The position numbers were made by a program, and so were the translations under genes. Shown one piece after another: positions 39,556-53,319 of a stretch of DNA of 64,000 nucleotides. The notes beneath the pieces are model-generated. The model had not been told where the DNA came from. It made no database searches and saw nothing but the letters and a program-made list of their open reading frames with translations. The stretch lies in the NCBI GenBank assembly GCA_003278525.1, contig QCEQ01000001.1:33934-97933 (forward strand), given 5' to 3'. This stretch comes from Prochlorococcus sp. AG-355-P16 (lineage in GTDB: Bacteria > Cyanobacteriota > Cyanobacteriia > PCC-6307 > Cyanobiaceae). Position 1 is the stretch's first letter. Every line of letters begins with the position of its first letter.

Positions 39556-41249
39556 AGTTTTTACTTGCTCAAATTAATCCAGTTGTTGGTGATTTAGAGG
39601 GTAATGCAAAAAAAATACTTTGTACTGCTTCGAAAGCTGGCTCAACTTCTGCTGATTTAGTTCTTACTCCAGAATTATCACTATGGGGTTATCCAGCAAA
39701 CGACCTACTTCTAAAAAAAAATTTAGTCAAAAATCAATATCAAATTCTTGACCAATTAGCCTTAGATATTAAAAAAAAATATGGAAACTTGAGTATCACA
39801 GTGGGGATAGCTGAGATAATAAATGATTCTTTTTTCCCAAATCTTTATAATTCTATTGCAATGCTTGAACGCGGTGAGTGGAAAATAATTGCTCGTAAAA
39901 TTATTCTTCCCACCTATGAAGTATTTGATGAAAAAAGATACTTTAGATCAGAAGAAAAAGTTTCCGTATTAACAAAAGAAATTAATAATAAAACTTGGCG
40001 AATTGGCCTCACTATATGTGAGGATTTATGGGTCAACAAAAATATAGAGGGTAGAGGGATTCATAAAAAGAATCCTATTTTTGATTTAAAGAAAAAAAAA
40101 GTTGATATCTTAGTGAACTTATCGGCCTCCCCATATACCTTCAAAAAGTTAGAAATAAGATCCAAAGTTTCCAGTTTTGCTGCTCAATATCTTCAAGTAC
40201 CGCTAATATATGTAAACCAGATTGGAGCAAATGATAATTTAATTTTTGATGGAAATAGTTTTATTTTAGATAAGAATGGATCTAAAATTAAGCAATTAAA
40301 ATCTTTTTCAGAAGACCTCTCCATCTGGGACATTGAGCAAACAAAACCTCAAAAAAATAAATTTGAAAAATCTGAAATGTCATCAATTTTTGATGCATTA
40401 GTCCTTGGTGTTAGAGATTATGCTAAAAAATGCAGTTTTAAAACAGCTTTAATTGGACTAAGTGGTGGCATTGATTCAGCACTAGTCTCAGCAATTGCGA
40501 CAGCTGCTCTTGGCAGTAATAATGTTTATTGCGTCTCAATGCCATCTAAGTGGAGTTCATCTCATTCAAAGAGTGATGCGAAAGATTTAGCTAGAAGATT
40601 GAAAATAAATTTTAAAAGTATCCCAATTGCAAACTTGATGAGCTCTTTTGAAGAATCTTTTATAAAAACGATATCTTTTGAAATGGCTGAAATAACCAAT
40701 CAAAATATTCAATCAAGGATCAGAGGAACGCTTCTAATGGCTTTAGCAAATCAAGAAAAGCATTTATTACTTTCAACAGGAAATAAATCGGAGCTAGCTG
40801 TAGGATATTGCACACTATATGGGGATATGAATGGGGGATTATCGGTTATTGGGGATTTATATAAAACTAATGTTTTTAAATTATGCAACTGGCTTGATAG
40901 TGAAGATTCAATTAATCATAGAAAGTCATATATGTTAGATACTAATGTAGATATAATTGGAGAAAATATACGTATGAAAGCCCCAAGTGCCGAATTAGGT
41001 CCTGATCAATTAGATACAGATTCTCTCCCACCTTATTCTGTTTTAGATAATATCCTTAAAGGAATTATTGAAGAGAAAAAAGATGTAAAGCAACTAGAAG
41101 AAGATGGTTATAAAAAAGAATTAATTTTAAAAATAATCTCACTCATAAAAAAAGCGGAATTTAAAAGAAAGCAAGCTCCCCTTATCCTGAAACTGAGCAG
41201 TCAATCATTAGGAAGCGACTGGAGAGTTCCAATAGCAATATCTTATTAA
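39552..41249 (+). CDS. nadE: glutamine-dependent NAD+ synthetase
   Basis: nitrilase-like N-terminus; LIGLSGGIDSALVSAIA; overlaps nadD by ATGA. Confidence 0.96.
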   Translation: MKFLLAQINPVVGDLEGNAKKILCTASKAGSTSADLVLTPELSLWGYPANDLLLKKNLVKNQYQILDQLALDIKKKYGNLSITVGIAEIINDSFFPNLYNSIAMLERGEWKIIARKIILPTYEVFDEKRYFRSEEKVSVLTKEINNKTWRIGLTICEDLWVNKNIEGRGIHKKNPIFDLKKKKVDILVNLSASPYTFKKLEIRSKVSSFAAQYLQVPLIYVNQIGANDNLIFDGNSFILDKNGSKIKQLKSFSEDLSIWDIEQTKPQKNKFEKSEMSSIFDALVLGVRDYAKKCSFKTALIGLSGGIDSALVSAIATAALGSNNVYCVSMPSKWSSSHSKSDAKDLARRLKINFKSIPIANLMSSFEESFIKTISFEMAEITNQNIQSRIRGTLLMALANQEKHLLLSTGNKSELAVGYCTLYGDMNGGLSVIGDLYKTNVFKLCNWLDSEDSINHRKSYMLDTNVDIIGENIRMKAPSAELGPDQLDTDSLPPYSVLDNILKGIIEEKKDVKQLEEDGYKKELILKIISLIKKAEFKRKQAPLILKLSSQSLGSDWRVPIAISY

Positions 41250-42304
41250 TCGCTAAAAGTACATTTTTGGATTTTTTTTAAAGGCCGTTTAATTGACTTA
41301 AGGTTGATACCTTTTTTGATGGCAAGAATTATGCCTGCAGCTTCTAAATAATTATCCACTTCAAAAAGATTGGGATAATCATAAAACTTATTTGTCACTT
41401 TTAATGTATTTTGATTTTTTACAGAAATAATATTTAAACCTTTTTCAATCCCTGCTAACACTGCTTCTCCACCTAGTGCCCCATTAGGAACAACAATAGA
41501 TTCAATCTGATCAGGGTGTATTGTTATTGATTCATTTTTAGCGGGCAATTCAACAATGTCAGGTGCATTGCTTAACCCAATGAGTACTGATGGTAAAAAG
41601 GTGTATCCTATTTCCTCTGCAGCTGCACGAGGATCTAAATTTTCATTCAATTCAATTGGATTTAAAGCAGGAGCGTGAGCACAGGGAACTTTTAAATATT
41701 TGCTAATTAAATGACTTATAACTGCTTCGACTCCAGAAATAGGATCAACCCCTTTCCCCTCTCGATAGATATTTGTTTCTAGAGAATCTGCATCATCTGG
41801 AAATTTTGCCACAATTGCTATTGCCGTGACTCCTTTTTCTATTAAACATTTTCCAGCATCAATTAGAGTATCAGGATTTTCAATTGTGCCACCACTGATT
41901 TTTGAAGAATCAGGATCAATAACTATGTTTAATGGCTTTTTTGTAATCACATAAGAATGAATATTAATACCTAAAGTAGAAACACATGCATCAGCAACTT
42001 GTAAATGTCTCACTAATATTTCTTTCTCAATGGCTGAATCAAAAATTATTCCAATTTTCTGTTGCTTTACCCTTTTTAAAGCGATTTCTCCTTTAGCAAG
42101 TCGGTCTAAACTATAACCCTCAACATAAAAAATATTTTTATCTTTTTCAGAAAGAGTGCCGCCATTCATAACATTTGGATGAGTAATTAAACATCCACTT
42201 GCCGATGCTAATAATTTAGCGGTTGGAAGTGCATCCCCAGCAAAACCTCCTACTTCACAACCAATGCCCGTTGGGACAATAAATATTGTTGGTGAATTTT
42301 CCAT
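41246..42304 (-). CDS. DUF3326-like conserved protein
   Basis: IFIVPTGIGCEVGGFAGDALP. Confidence 0.8.
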   Translation of the reverse strand: MENSPTIFIVPTGIGCEVGGFAGDALPTAKLLASASGCLITHPNVMNGGTLSEKDKNIFYVEGYSLDRLAKGEIALKRVKQQKIGIIFDSAIEKEILVRHLQVADACVSTLGINIHSYVITKKPLNIVIDPDSSKISGGTIENPDTLIDAGKCLIEKGVTAIAIVAKFPDDADSLETNIYREGKGVDPISGVEAVISHLISKYLKVPCAHAPALNPIELNENLDPRAAAEEIGYTFLPSVLIGLSNAPDIVELPAKNESITIHPDQIESIVVPNGALGGEAVLAGIEKGLNIISVKNQNTLKVTNKFYDYPNLFEVDNYLEAAGIILAIKKGINLKSIKRPLKKIQKCTFSD

Positions 42305-42331
42305 TATTAAAAATATTTCACTTTATATTTT

Positions 42332-42523
42332 TTAATTAGCTAAGACAACTTTAATTTTAAGTTTTTTTGTTCCAAAAGAATCAATAGAATCTTGAATATC
42401 AACAATTGACCATCGAATTAAATCACCTTTTTTTTCTAAATTTGCAATGATAAATTTCCTTAAATTTTTTAATTTTATTGAAATTGGCCAATTTAAATAA
42501 TAATCAACTGAACTTAATTTCAT
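42332..42523 (-). CDS. small conserved hypothetical protein
   Basis: ORF track; overlaps ferredoxin gene start. Confidence 0.65.
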   Translation of the reverse strand: MKLSSVDYYLNWPISIKLKNLRKFIIANLEKKGDLIRWSIVDIQDSIDSFGTKKLKIKVVLAN

Positions 42524-42846
42524 TTTTGATATTTACCAAATTGATCATTATATAAATCATCTTCAACTTCTTTACCAATAACAATATGCATATCTGACTT
42601 AGGATATGCCACACATAAGAGTGCAAAGCCTTTTTCTCTTAGATCATCATTTAATCCCATCGCATCCTCTTGATCTACAGATCCTTCCAATATGATGGAT
42701 GCACAATCTGTACAAACTCCTGAACAACAACTACTTGGTAAATCTATTCCATTCATTTTTGCCGCTGAAATAATATCTTGATCATCAGAACATAAAAAAC
42801 TAAATGTCTTTTGCTCAAATTGAACTTTGATATTGTATTCAGGCAT
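42520..42846 (-). CDS. 2Fe-2S ferredoxin
   Basis: LPSSCCSGVCTDCASIILEGSVDQ. Confidence 0.93.
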   Translation of the reverse strand: MPEYNIKVQFEQKTFSFLCSDDQDIISAAKMNGIDLPSSCCSGVCTDCASIILEGSVDQEDAMGLNDDLREKGFALLCVAYPKSDMHIVIGKEVEDDLYNDQFGKYQK

Positions 42847-42862
42847 ATCCTAAATCTAATTA

Positions 42863-43813
42863 CTAAACTGCTGAACCTCCTACAACTTCTAATATTTCTT
42901 GAGTGATAGCTGCTTGTCTGGCTTTGTTATAGGTTAGATTCAAAGTACTTGCTAATTCTTTAGCATTATCACTCGCATTATTCATCGCAGTCATCCTGCA
43001 AGCGAGTTCTGAAGCTGCCGACTCTTGAAGAGCTCTTAGTACCTGATTCTGTAAATATAATGGTAATAACGAATCTAATAGTTGATCAGGACTTTGTTCA
43101 AAAACAATATCTGATGGTAATTTCTCTGAATCACTTTTTTCAATATTGGATTTTTCAACAAGTAACTTACTATCTTTAGTAGTCAACCTAAAAATTTCAT
43201 CGTTTTCCTCAGCAATTCCCTGAGGGTCAAGTGGCAATAGTGTTTGAACGACAGGCGCGCAGCTAACTAGAGTAATGAATTTCGTGTAAATAATTTCCAC
43301 CCTATCAGAATTTTCTGAAAGAAATTCAGCTAAAATCTCATTTGTAACTCCTTCGGAGTCCTTGACTGTGGGAACCTGTTCTAGTTCTTTGAAAGTACTT
43401 TTAATTACATATCTATCCTTTCTATTTTGAAAATATCCAATAGCTTTCTTGCCTACCAAAATTAAATTTGGCTGATAACCTTGTTTGACTAATTCTCCGT
43501 ATCTTATTTCAACCTTTTTTATAATATTTGTGTTGTAACCACCGCACAAACCTCTATCCGCAGTTATACAAACCAAGGTGATACTCTTTACTTCTCTCTT
43601 GGATAATAGAGGAGAGTCGACAGCCTCAAATTGTACTCTAGATTGAATATTTTCTAAGACTCGTGCAAGTTTATCTGCAAAAGGTCTACTCTTAAGAACT
43701 TGATCTTGAGCTCTCCTAACTTTTGCAGCTGCAACAAGTCTCATAGCCTCCGTTATTTTTCTTGTATTTTTAACGGAAACTATTCTATCTCTAATCTCTT
43801 TAAGATTTGCCAT
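42863..43813 (-). CDS. atpG: ATP synthase subunit gamma
   Basis: [30 protein letters not shown]. Confidence 0.98.
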   Translation of the reverse strand: MANLKEIRDRIVSVKNTRKITEAMRLVAAAKVRRAQDQVLKSRPFADKLARVLENIQSRVQFEAVDSPLLSKREVKSITLVCITADRGLCGGYNTNIIKKVEIRYGELVKQGYQPNLILVGKKAIGYFQNRKDRYVIKSTFKELEQVPTVKDSEGVTNEILAEFLSENSDRVEIIYTKFITLVSCAPVVQTLLPLDPQGIAEENDEIFRLTTKDSKLLVEKSNIEKSDSEKLPSDIVFEQSPDQLLDSLLPLYLQNQVLRALQESAASELACRMTAMNNASDNAKELASTLNLTYNKARQAAITQEILEVVGGSAV

Positions 43814-43831
43814 GGTATCTCCTAAATAAAT

Positions 43832-45361
<1,530 letters not shown>

Positions 45362-45379
45362 TTAAGGTTGATTTAAAAA

Positions 45380-45922
45380 TTACTTGGAAAGAGATAAGCC
45401 AAGTTTTCTTATTTGTGAAGCAAGAGAAGCATCAATTACTTTTGATCCTACACTGGCGACGAAACCACCAATAAGAGATGGGTCGATTTTAGTTACAAGT
45501 TCTAATTTTTCTGTTCCAGCAATATTGATGATCTTTTTGGTAATTAAACCTTTCTGTTCATCAGTAAGCTCGACTGCAGAAGTAACAGTTGCTAAAGCTA
45601 TATTACTATTTTCTCGGTAAATCTCTAAAAACCTTTCAAAAATTGAAGTAAGGATTCCAATTCTTTGCCTATCGGCCAATAATTTTAAGAAATTTAATAA
45701 AGAAGAATTAACCTTATTTGAAAAAATTTCAATAATTATTTTCTTCTTAGCATCTGTCTCTAAAATGGGAGAGGATAGTGCCTTCTCCAATTCAGGGGAA
45801 TCATTTATTAATTCCAAGAGTTGTTTAACCTCAGAAACTATCTCTTCAGTTTGCGAATTTTCATTCACAACTTGAAGTAATGCCTCTGCGTATGGTGTAG
45901 TGACTGAATTTAAAAGTGGCAT
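45380..45922 (-). CDS. atpH: ATP synthase subunit delta
   Basis: PYAEALLQV; position upstream of atpA; DPSLIGGFVASVGSKVIDASL. Confidence 0.96.
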   Translation of the reverse strand: MPLLNSVTTPYAEALLQVVNENSQTEEIVSEVKQLLELINDSPELEKALSSPILETDAKKKIIIEIFSNKVNSSLLNFLKLLADRQRIGILTSIFERFLEIYRENSNIALATVTSAVELTDEQKGLITKKIINIAGTEKLELVTKIDPSLIGGFVASVGSKVIDASLASQIRKLGLSLSK

Positions 45923-46434
45923 TAGTTAACCTCAATATTGTTTATTGATTGAGTTACCAAATTTTCTTGTGTTGTTTTATCAAGTCGATTTGGTAGAGAA
46001 TCTAAAGCTTTCTTAATTGCCAGTTCAACAGCTTCTTTTCGAAGTTGAGAAATTGCTCTGGATACTTCAGAGCTCTCATCAGAGATTGCACTTTGTTTAA
46101 TTCGTGCCATCTCCTCTATAGCTTTTTTCTCACTTTCCATTCTGATTGATTCAGATCTTTTAAGGGAATCTGCTTTTATTTGAGAAGCTTTTTCTTCTGC
46201 TGAAGATAAATCTTTCTTCGCTTTTTCTAAAGCTTGAGTTGCATTTAGTAGTCGATCTTCAGCATCCTTTAATTCAAGAAGGATTCCTTCTCTCCTTTTT
46301 TGAAGCATTTTACCTAGAAAACCAGGCAAAAATTTATAAAGACCGAAAACTACTACAGCCCAATTAAGGATATTAGTTTCGAATAAGTTGAAGTTCAATC
46401 CAAAACCTTCTGTAGCTAAAAGAGTTAAATTCAT
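45922..46434 (-). CDS. atpF: ATP synthase subunit b
   Basis: cluster position; long helical charged protein. Confidence 0.95.
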   Translation of the reverse strand: MNLTLLATEGFGLNFNLFETNILNWAVVVFGLYKFLPGFLGKMLQKRREGILLELKDAEDRLLNATQALEKAKKDLSSAEEKASQIKADSLKRSESIRMESEKKAIEEMARIKQSAISDESSEVSRAISQLRKEAVELAIKKALDSLPNRLDKTTQENLVTQSINNIEVN

Positions 46435-46892
46435 TTTTCTAGAATCAATCTATTAACAATAAGTTCGCTTAGATCATCAGCCTGTTTAGAAAGTTGATCA
46501 CGAGCAGCAGACGTCTGACTTTCAATTTCTAGTCTTGCTTTTTCTTTTGAAGCATTTGCTTCATTGTTAGCAAGTTCTAGTGCTTCTTTATAAAGCTTGT
46601 CAGACTCATTTTCAGCTTCGCTCACAATTCTTTGGGCCTCTGTACGAGCACTTTGAAGCTGAGTTAATAAATCAGCTTCTAATTTTTTAACCTCAGAAAG
46701 TTTATTTTTGGCCTCAATAATATTATTACTTACAAACTTTTCTCTTTTTTCTACAACATTGCCAACAGGCTTAAAAAAGAGAGAATTTAATATGTAAGTA
46801 AGTGCAACTACTTGTATCGCCATTAGTGGCAAAGTGGCATTTATATCAAATAATCCACCTTCTGTAGCACCAAAAAAATTAAAGGCCAACAT
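46431..46892 (-). CDS. ATP synthase subunit b'
   Basis: cluster position; [22 protein letters not shown]. Confidence 0.95.
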   Translation of the reverse strand: MLAFNFFGATEGGLFDINATLPLMAIQVVALTYILNSLFFKPVGNVVEKREKFVSNNIIEAKNKLSEVKKLEADLLTQLQSARTEAQRIVSEAENESDKLYKEALELANNEANASKEKARLEIESQTSAARDQLSKQADDLSELIVNRLILEK

Positions 46893-46960
46893 ATGTTTTA
46901 GTTGAAGTTAAAAAATTAAGTTTAAATATTGCTAATAAGGATTAGAAGCAATAATAACTT

Positions 46961-47224
<264 letters not shown>

Positions 47225-47370
47225 TTAATACTTGTGATAATCTTTGTTGTCATACACGCTTGGACATCCTTTGTTTTAAGAATGGGTCTGATATTTTCAG
47301 ACCTACGCGATTAGATATTTTGCCAGATTATAGACCCTTTGTAAAAGCGTCTGAATATATTGGAAGACAG

Positions 47371-48096
47371 CTAATGATGTTCTTCAACAGCTTCTCCAAT
47401 GTAGTAGGCAGCTAGAGTTGCAAAAATCAATGCCTGAATTGCACTAGTAAATAATCCTAGGAACATAACAGGTATTGGGAGAATTAGCGGAACTAAAAAG
47501 ACTAGAACACCAACAACAAGTTCATCAGCCAAAATATTTCCAAATAGCCTGAAAGACAGTGATAAAGGTTTCGTAAAATCCTCTAAAATTTTGAAAGGAA
47601 GCATAATCGGAGTTGGGTGAACATAATATTCGAAGTATCTCCAACCCTTATTGCTTAAACCTGCATAGAAATAAGAAAGTGAAACCAATAAAGCCAAAGC
47701 TATAGTTGTATTGATATCAGCAGTAGGTGCTCCTAATTCTCCACTTGGTAACTTAATCAATCTCCAAGGAATTAAAGCCCCTCCCCAATTACTAACAAAG
47801 ACGAATAAAAATAAAGTACCTATAAATGGCATCCAATCTCTATAAACTTTTTCACCTATTTGCGTCCTAGCAAGATCTCTTATGTAATCCCAAAGGAACT
47901 CAAGCAAGTTTTGAAGGCCTTTGGGATCATTTTCCATCTTTTTAGTTCCTAAAGAAATAAAAACTAATAACGCTCCTAATAAAATCCAAGATGTTAAAAA
48001 TACCTGCCCATGTAGTCTGATATTTCCAATTTGCCAATAAAGATGTTGACCAACTTCTAATGATGCAAAATTTGTTAGCAAGTAATTAAAAAACAT
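47371..48096 (-). CDS. atpB: ATP synthase subunit a
   Basis: [25 protein letters not shown]-like. Confidence 0.98.
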   Translation of the reverse strand: MFFNYLLTNFASLEVGQHLYWQIGNIRLHGQVFLTSWILLGALLVFISLGTKKMENDPKGLQNLLEFLWDYIRDLARTQIGEKVYRDWMPFIGTLFLFVFVSNWGGALIPWRLIKLPSGELGAPTADINTTIALALLVSLSYFYAGLSNKGWRYFEYYVHPTPIMLPFKILEDFTKPLSLSFRLFGNILADELVVGVLVFLVPLILPIPVMFLGLFTSAIQALIFATLAAYYIGEAVEEHH

Positions 48097-48119
48097 TTGT
48101 TTTGAATAAAAAAATTTAC

Positions 48120-48596
48120 TTAAGAACGTGAAAAATAAAGAATGAGTGAAGGCTTATAAATGAAAAAACCTATCATTGCGGGAAAAATATCCAAAGATCC
48201 TAGCTTGCTCGCAAAAATAAAGAGGCAAACTGGAACTAATAGTTGCAATTTTGATACACCTGACGATTCTTTACCAAGTTTCCCTATACTTTTGGCAAGC
48301 AAACGTAGGTAAAAAATGCCGGCTATTGCACCTATAAGAATACTAAAACCAAAAGTAAATCCTAGAAAAATTCCAGTTATTGAAGCTAATAAAATAGAAA
48401 CAATAAAAGTAATTACAAAAATTGTTAATTGCAATTTTGTGTATTCATCATTTTGAGAAAGCAAATTATCAATTTGATTGGCAATGCCAGATTTACTTTC
48501 TTTGATGAACGAATTATTCAGGGAATGAGGAAATTGAACATTCTCATTAGAAGGATGCTCAAGTTTTTTTCTATTTGAGTCCACTGATGTGAACAT
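48120..48596 (-). CDS. AtpI-like (ATP synthase cluster protein I)
   Basis: first gene of cluster; membrane helices. Confidence 0.8.
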   Translation of the reverse strand: MFTSVDSNRKKLEHPSNENVQFPHSLNNSFIKESKSGIANQIDNLLSQNDEYTKLQLTIFVITFIVSILLASITGIFLGFTFGFSILIGAIAGIFYLRLLAKSIGKLGKESSGVSKLQLLVPVCLFIFASKLGSLDIFPAMIGFFIYKPSLILYFSRS

Positions 48597-48812
48597 AGTT
48601 TAGAAACCCCTCTGAATGGTTTTAAGTAAGTATATAAACTCACGGAATCTATCACGGAGAGGTGCCTTTTAGCTAGTTTTTTTTTATAAAAAATTAATTC
48701 TTAAGATTTATGATGAATCTGTAGGCCATTTTTTACTTTATTCTTCAAAAATAAGATTTATGAAAAGTCATCTTTTTAATTGCGTTAACGCTTTAAAACG
48801 TTAATAAAAGAC

Positions 48813-50099
48813 TTGGCAAAATCTCAATTAAACGTCTCAATAGTAAATATACATCTAAAAACATTGGAGATAAGTCAAGAAAAAATAAAATATAAAAGAA
48901 TTTCAAAAAGAAAAAAAACATTTAGTTCTAATTACAAAAAAAATTTCAGCAATTTAACAGAGTTTATATTTCCCTTACCTTGGGCGATATGGCCTTATGA
49001 AGCAAAAATCCTCATTGTTATCATTGGAATTTGGTCAATATTAGGAATATGCATACTAGGATCATCAAGTTGGTGGGTGGCTAGTAGGGAAATGGGAAAT
49101 TGGGCTTACTTCTTAAAAAAACAAATCATTTGGACAATTCCAGGAATTGGTTTGTTCTATTTCGTACTTAATACAAACATTAGAAATCTTTTAAAGTTTT
49201 CAAAAATTATTTTTTATATTTTATTTTTTTTGATTTTCCTTACCAATCTTACTGGAATTACGGTAAATGGATCTTCAAGATGGCTAGTGCTTGGCAATTT
49301 TCGTCTGCAGCCATCTGAATTAATTAAACCTTTTCTAATTCTAGAAGCTTCTAATCTTTTCGCACATTGGAATCTAGTAAAGAATGATAAAAAATTAATT
49401 TCAATTATAACCTTTGGTTTATTGATTTTATTAATACTTAAACAGCCTAATTTAAGTACTGCATCGTTAACTGGAATTCTTCTTTGGGTAATGGGTTTAT
49501 GTGGAGGAGTAAAACTTAGCTCTCTTTTTTCATTTGCTTCAATAGGATTAATTACTGGATGTATCAGCATCCTTAATAACGAATATCAAAAACTTAGAGT
49601 TACTTCATTTATAAATCCTTGGAAAGATCAACAAGAAAATGGATTTCAATTGGTTCAGAGTTTATTAGCTATAGGTTCAGGTGGACTATTTGGACAAGGT
49701 TTTGGACTATCAATACAAAAATTACAGTATCTACCTTTTATGTATACAGATTTTATTTTTGCCATTTTTGCGGAAGAATTTGGTTTATTGGGTTGTACTT
49801 TATTCTTAGGATTTTTAGCAGTATTCTCTTACATCAGCCTAAGAATTAGTCTTAAGTGCAGGAATAACTATACAAAATTAGTTGCTATCGGATGTGGCGT
49901 ATTGTTGACAGGTCAATCAATAATCCATATTGCTGTAGCAACAGGTTCAATGCCTACTACAGGCTTACCACTACCTTTCATTAGTTATGGTGGCAATTCA
50001 TTAATAGCTTCTTTTTTTATTGCAGGGATGTTAGTGAGATGTTCATTAGAGTCAACAGGATTCATTGGTATGATTAGTACACGAAAGACTCTTAATTAG
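48813..50099 (+). CDS. ftsW: FtsW/RodA/SpoVE family protein (TTG start)
   Basis: GSSRWLVLGNFRLQPSELIKP; TGLPLPFISYGGNS. Confidence 0.92.
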   Translation: MAKSQLNVSIVNIHLKTLEISQEKIKYKRISKRKKTFSSNYKKNFSNLTEFIFPLPWAIWPYEAKILIVIIGIWSILGICILGSSSWWVASREMGNWAYFLKKQIIWTIPGIGLFYFVLNTNIRNLLKFSKIIFYILFFLIFLTNLTGITVNGSSRWLVLGNFRLQPSELIKPFLILEASNLFAHWNLVKNDKKLISIITFGLLILLILKQPNLSTASLTGILLWVMGLCGGVKLSSLFSFASIGLITGCISILNNEYQKLRVTSFINPWKDQQENGFQLVQSLLAIGSGGLFGQGFGLSIQKLQYLPFMYTDFIFAIFAEEFGLLGCTLFLGFLAVFSYISLRISLKCRNNYTKLVAIGCGVLLTGQSIIHIAVATGSMPTTGLPLPFISYGGNSLIASFFIAGMLVRCSLESTGFIGMISTRKTLN

Positions 50100-50181
50100 T
50101 TAGAATTTAAAGGATCTTAGTCAAGCCATCGAATCCTTCAATTTAGTTATTTCAGAATTATCTCAAAAGGGTAATCTGCTT

Positions 50182-50838
50182 ATGCAGAACGGTCTTAATA
50201 GTCCTGGTCCATTTACTATATTTTTGGTTTTCAGCGCAGGACTTTTAACAAGTCTTGGGCCATGCTCTTTATCATTACTTCCAGTAACGATTGCATATAT
50301 AGGAGGAACTGAGAAAAATCAATTTAAACTTATTAGTTTTTCAGCAGGAGTAGTTTTTTCTCTTGTTGCACTAGGGGCTGCAAGTGGATTTTTAGGAAAG
50401 ATATATGGGCAAATTCCATCTTATTACACTTCATTTGTTGCCCTAATAGCAATTATAATGGGTTTGAATTTATTAGGAATTCTAAAATTTCAGTTTCCCA
50501 ACGGGCCTGATCTAAAAATAATAGAGGACAAGATACCATCCCTCATAGCACCTTTCACAATAGGAACTACTTTTGGATTAGCCTCTTCACCTTGCATAAC
50601 TCCAGTTTTGGCAACCCTTCTAGCTTGGGTATCTCAAGCTAAAAACCCAATAATTTCAATTATTTTTTTATTTTTCTTTGGAATAGGACAAGTCACTCCA
50701 TTAATTATTGCGGGAGCCACGGCAGAAAACTTAAAAAAATTTTTAGAGCTTAGAAAATTTAGTCAAGTAATTCCCACCTTAAGTGGGATTTTTTTATTAG
50801 CACTAGGATTATTAAATTTATTTTCAAATTGGATTTAA
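50182..50838 (+). CDS. ccdA: CcdA-like cytochrome c biogenesis protein
   Basis: GLLTSLGPCSLSLLPVTIAYIGG; SSPCITPVLATLL. Confidence 0.9.
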   Translation: MQNGLNSPGPFTIFLVFSAGLLTSLGPCSLSLLPVTIAYIGGTEKNQFKLISFSAGVVFSLVALGAASGFLGKIYGQIPSYYTSFVALIAIIMGLNLLGILKFQFPNGPDLKIIEDKIPSLIAPFTIGTTFGLASSPCITPVLATLLAWVSQAKNPIISIIFLFFFGIGQVTPLIIAGATAENLKKFLELRKFSQVIPTLSGIFLLALGLLNLFSNWI

Positions 50839-52125
50839 ATGATTATTTTTAAGAATCTAATTTTAAAAATATCAAGTTTAAGATTCGCCATATCACTGAT
50901 AATCTTCATAGCTTTTGCCAGTGGCATAGGTACTTTTATACCTCAAGGTAGTAATAAAAATTTCTATATTGATAATTTCGATAATGCTCCCATTTTTGGA
51001 TTTTTAGATGGAGAAAAAGTCTTAAAACTTCAATTAGATCATATTTATACTAGCTTTTGGTTTTTATTTACATTAATACTTCTTTGCATTTCCCTTGCAG
51101 CTTGTAGTTTCAGGAGACAAATTCCTTCATTAAAAGCTTCATTAAAATGGGTCGAATATAAGAGCGAAAAAAAATTTAGCAAATTACAATTAACTTCAAG
51201 TCACCCAATCAATCAAGATGGAGACCTCATTTCAATAATTGATTTAATACTTATAAAAAGAGGATGGAAAACATACAAATTTGAAAGTCATATTTCTGCA
51301 AGAAGGGGTTTAATTGGAAAAATCGGTCCTTTAGTTGTACATATTGGATTAATAATCTTACTTATAGGTTCTGCATATGGAAGTTTAACAAGTCAATCAA
51401 GAGAACAATATTTACTGCCTGGAGAAAGTTTGGATCTTGTAAATGAGAGCACAAACTCAAAAGCCAATATAAAATTGGTCGATTTTTCTATAGAACGAGA
51501 AAGTGATGGCATACCCAAACAGTTTATTTCAAAGTTAAATTTTTCTTCTGAAGATCTAAAGTTAAATAAAATAAAAACCGCAAAAGTTAATCACCCTATA
51601 AGGTTTAAAGGATTAACTATTTATCAAGCTGATTGGGCAATATCAAATGTTGTTTTAGAAATAGATGATATCCTTTATCAATTACAATTAAAGGAGATTC
51701 CCGAAATCGGCAATCAAGTTTGGGGGGTTTTAGTTGAATTAGGACCAGAGAATAAAAAAAATTTCCTTTTAACAATAGATAATGAAAATGGTCCACTTAA
51801 AATTTCCAATACAGAAAATTTTTCCGGGAATAATCTATATATCAATGACAATACTTTAGAAGTTAACTCCTCAAAAGTATCTTTAAAAAAAATTATCCCC
51901 AGCACTGGATTAATAATCAAAAATGATCCGTCTATACCATTTATTTACTCATCTTTTATTTTAATAATTTTTGGAACAATAATAAGTCTTATACCAACAA
52001 ACCAGTTATGGATTCTTGTAGATAAGGAATCACAAAAGTTATTAATTGGAGGTCTTAGCAATAAAAATCTTGTTGGTTTTAAAAAAGAATTTTTTAAATT
52101 ATCAGAAAAAATTAAAAATTTTTAA
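50839..52125 (+). CDS. ccs1: Ccs1/ResB cytochrome c biogenesis protein
   Basis: ResB pattern; [24 protein letters not shown]; follows ccdA. Confidence 0.92.
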   Translation: MIIFKNLILKISSLRFAISLIIFIAFASGIGTFIPQGSNKNFYIDNFDNAPIFGFLDGEKVLKLQLDHIYTSFWFLFTLILLCISLAACSFRRQIPSLKASLKWVEYKSEKKFSKLQLTSSHPINQDGDLISIIDLILIKRGWKTYKFESHISARRGLIGKIGPLVVHIGLIILLIGSAYGSLTSQSREQYLLPGESLDLVNESTNSKANIKLVDFSIERESDGIPKQFISKLNFSSEDLKLNKIKTAKVNHPIRFKGLTIYQADWAISNVVLEIDDILYQLQLKEIPEIGNQVWGVLVELGPENKKNFLLTIDNENGPLKISNTENFSGNNLYINDNTLEVNSSKVSLKKIIPSTGLIIKNDPSIPFIYSSFILIIFGTIISLIPTNQLWILVDKESQKLLIGGLSNKNLVGFKKEFFKLSEKIKNF

Positions 52126-52531
52126 TTTTTTTCTGGCCACTAAAAATATCCAACTGCATTGAAACATTCCCTCTAGGGTTAAATGCAGCATTTAAATGTA
52201 TCCAGTGAGGCGAGCCCTCATTCACTAAATCATCCATAATTCTATTAACAACTTCCTCATGTGATATCCTTATATCTCTAAAATTATTAATATAAAGCTT
52301 TAAAGACTTCAACTCATAAACTTTCAAATTAGGTTGATAAATAATATTTAGCTTTGCAAAATCTGGATAACCAGAAAAGGGGCACTTACATGTAAATTCA
52401 GGCAACTGTATAGAAATTTCATAAATTCTTTTCTTATTTGGATTCTCGAAACAAATTATTTTTGATTCTTCAATGATTCTCTCACCATAAAGAGGTCTTT
52501 GGGTCGAATCATCTAATTTAGCTGTACTCAT
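52112..52531 (-). CDS. queF: NADPH-dependent 7-cyano-7-deazaguanine reductase
   Basis: [32 protein letters not shown]. Confidence 0.94.
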   Translation of the reverse strand: MSTAKLDDSTQRPLYGERIIEESKIICFENPNKKRIYEISIQLPEFTCKCPFSGYPDFAKLNIIYQPNLKVYELKSLKLYINNFRDIRISHEEVVNRIMDDLVNEGSPHWIHLNAAFNPRGNVSMQLDIFSGQKKIKNF

Positions 52532-52709
52532 TTTTAGTAGAACTTATTTACTAAAGCTATATAAAAAGATCAAAACCTGCAAAAATCTCAACAAGCTTAA
52601 GTATTACAATTGAATAAGTCAAAAGCTGTTAAATCTTATTTTTGTATCATCAATAACATTCATAATGTCGGTTGAGAGGGTTATATGTGTTTAGTTCAAT
52701 GAAAAATTA

Positions 52710-52955
52710 ATGGACATTTGTTTGATAACTATCGATAACAACTTAAATAAAACCCTTCAACCAAAAAGCGCAATTGGAATGTTATGGCTTCAAACACACT
52801 TTGAGAATGATAAGTGGGAAGCGTTATCAAATAGTACAGTAATAATTTCTGATGAAAATTCCCAATTATTAATTGAAGACGCCACCAATGCAGGCCTTGA
52901 TATTAAATGTTTTTCTGATATTTCAATGTTGGATGTTTTCCCAAAAAACAATTAA
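52710..52955 (+). CDS. conserved small hypothetical protein upstream of glnB
   Basis: ORF track. Confidence 0.7.
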   Translation: MDICLITIDNNLNKTLQPKSAIGMLWLQTHFENDKWEALSNSTVIISDENSQLLIEDATNAGLDIKCFSDISMLDVFPKNN

Positions 52956-53318
<363 letters not shown>

Positions 53319-53319
53319 T

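Noticed and set aside
52644-52657. GTATCATCAATAAC as an NtcA site for the glnB region
   Set aside because: Mismatch in the second half-site (AAC instead of TAC), and the CATAAT -10-like box begins only 3 bp downstream, not at the usual class II spacing.
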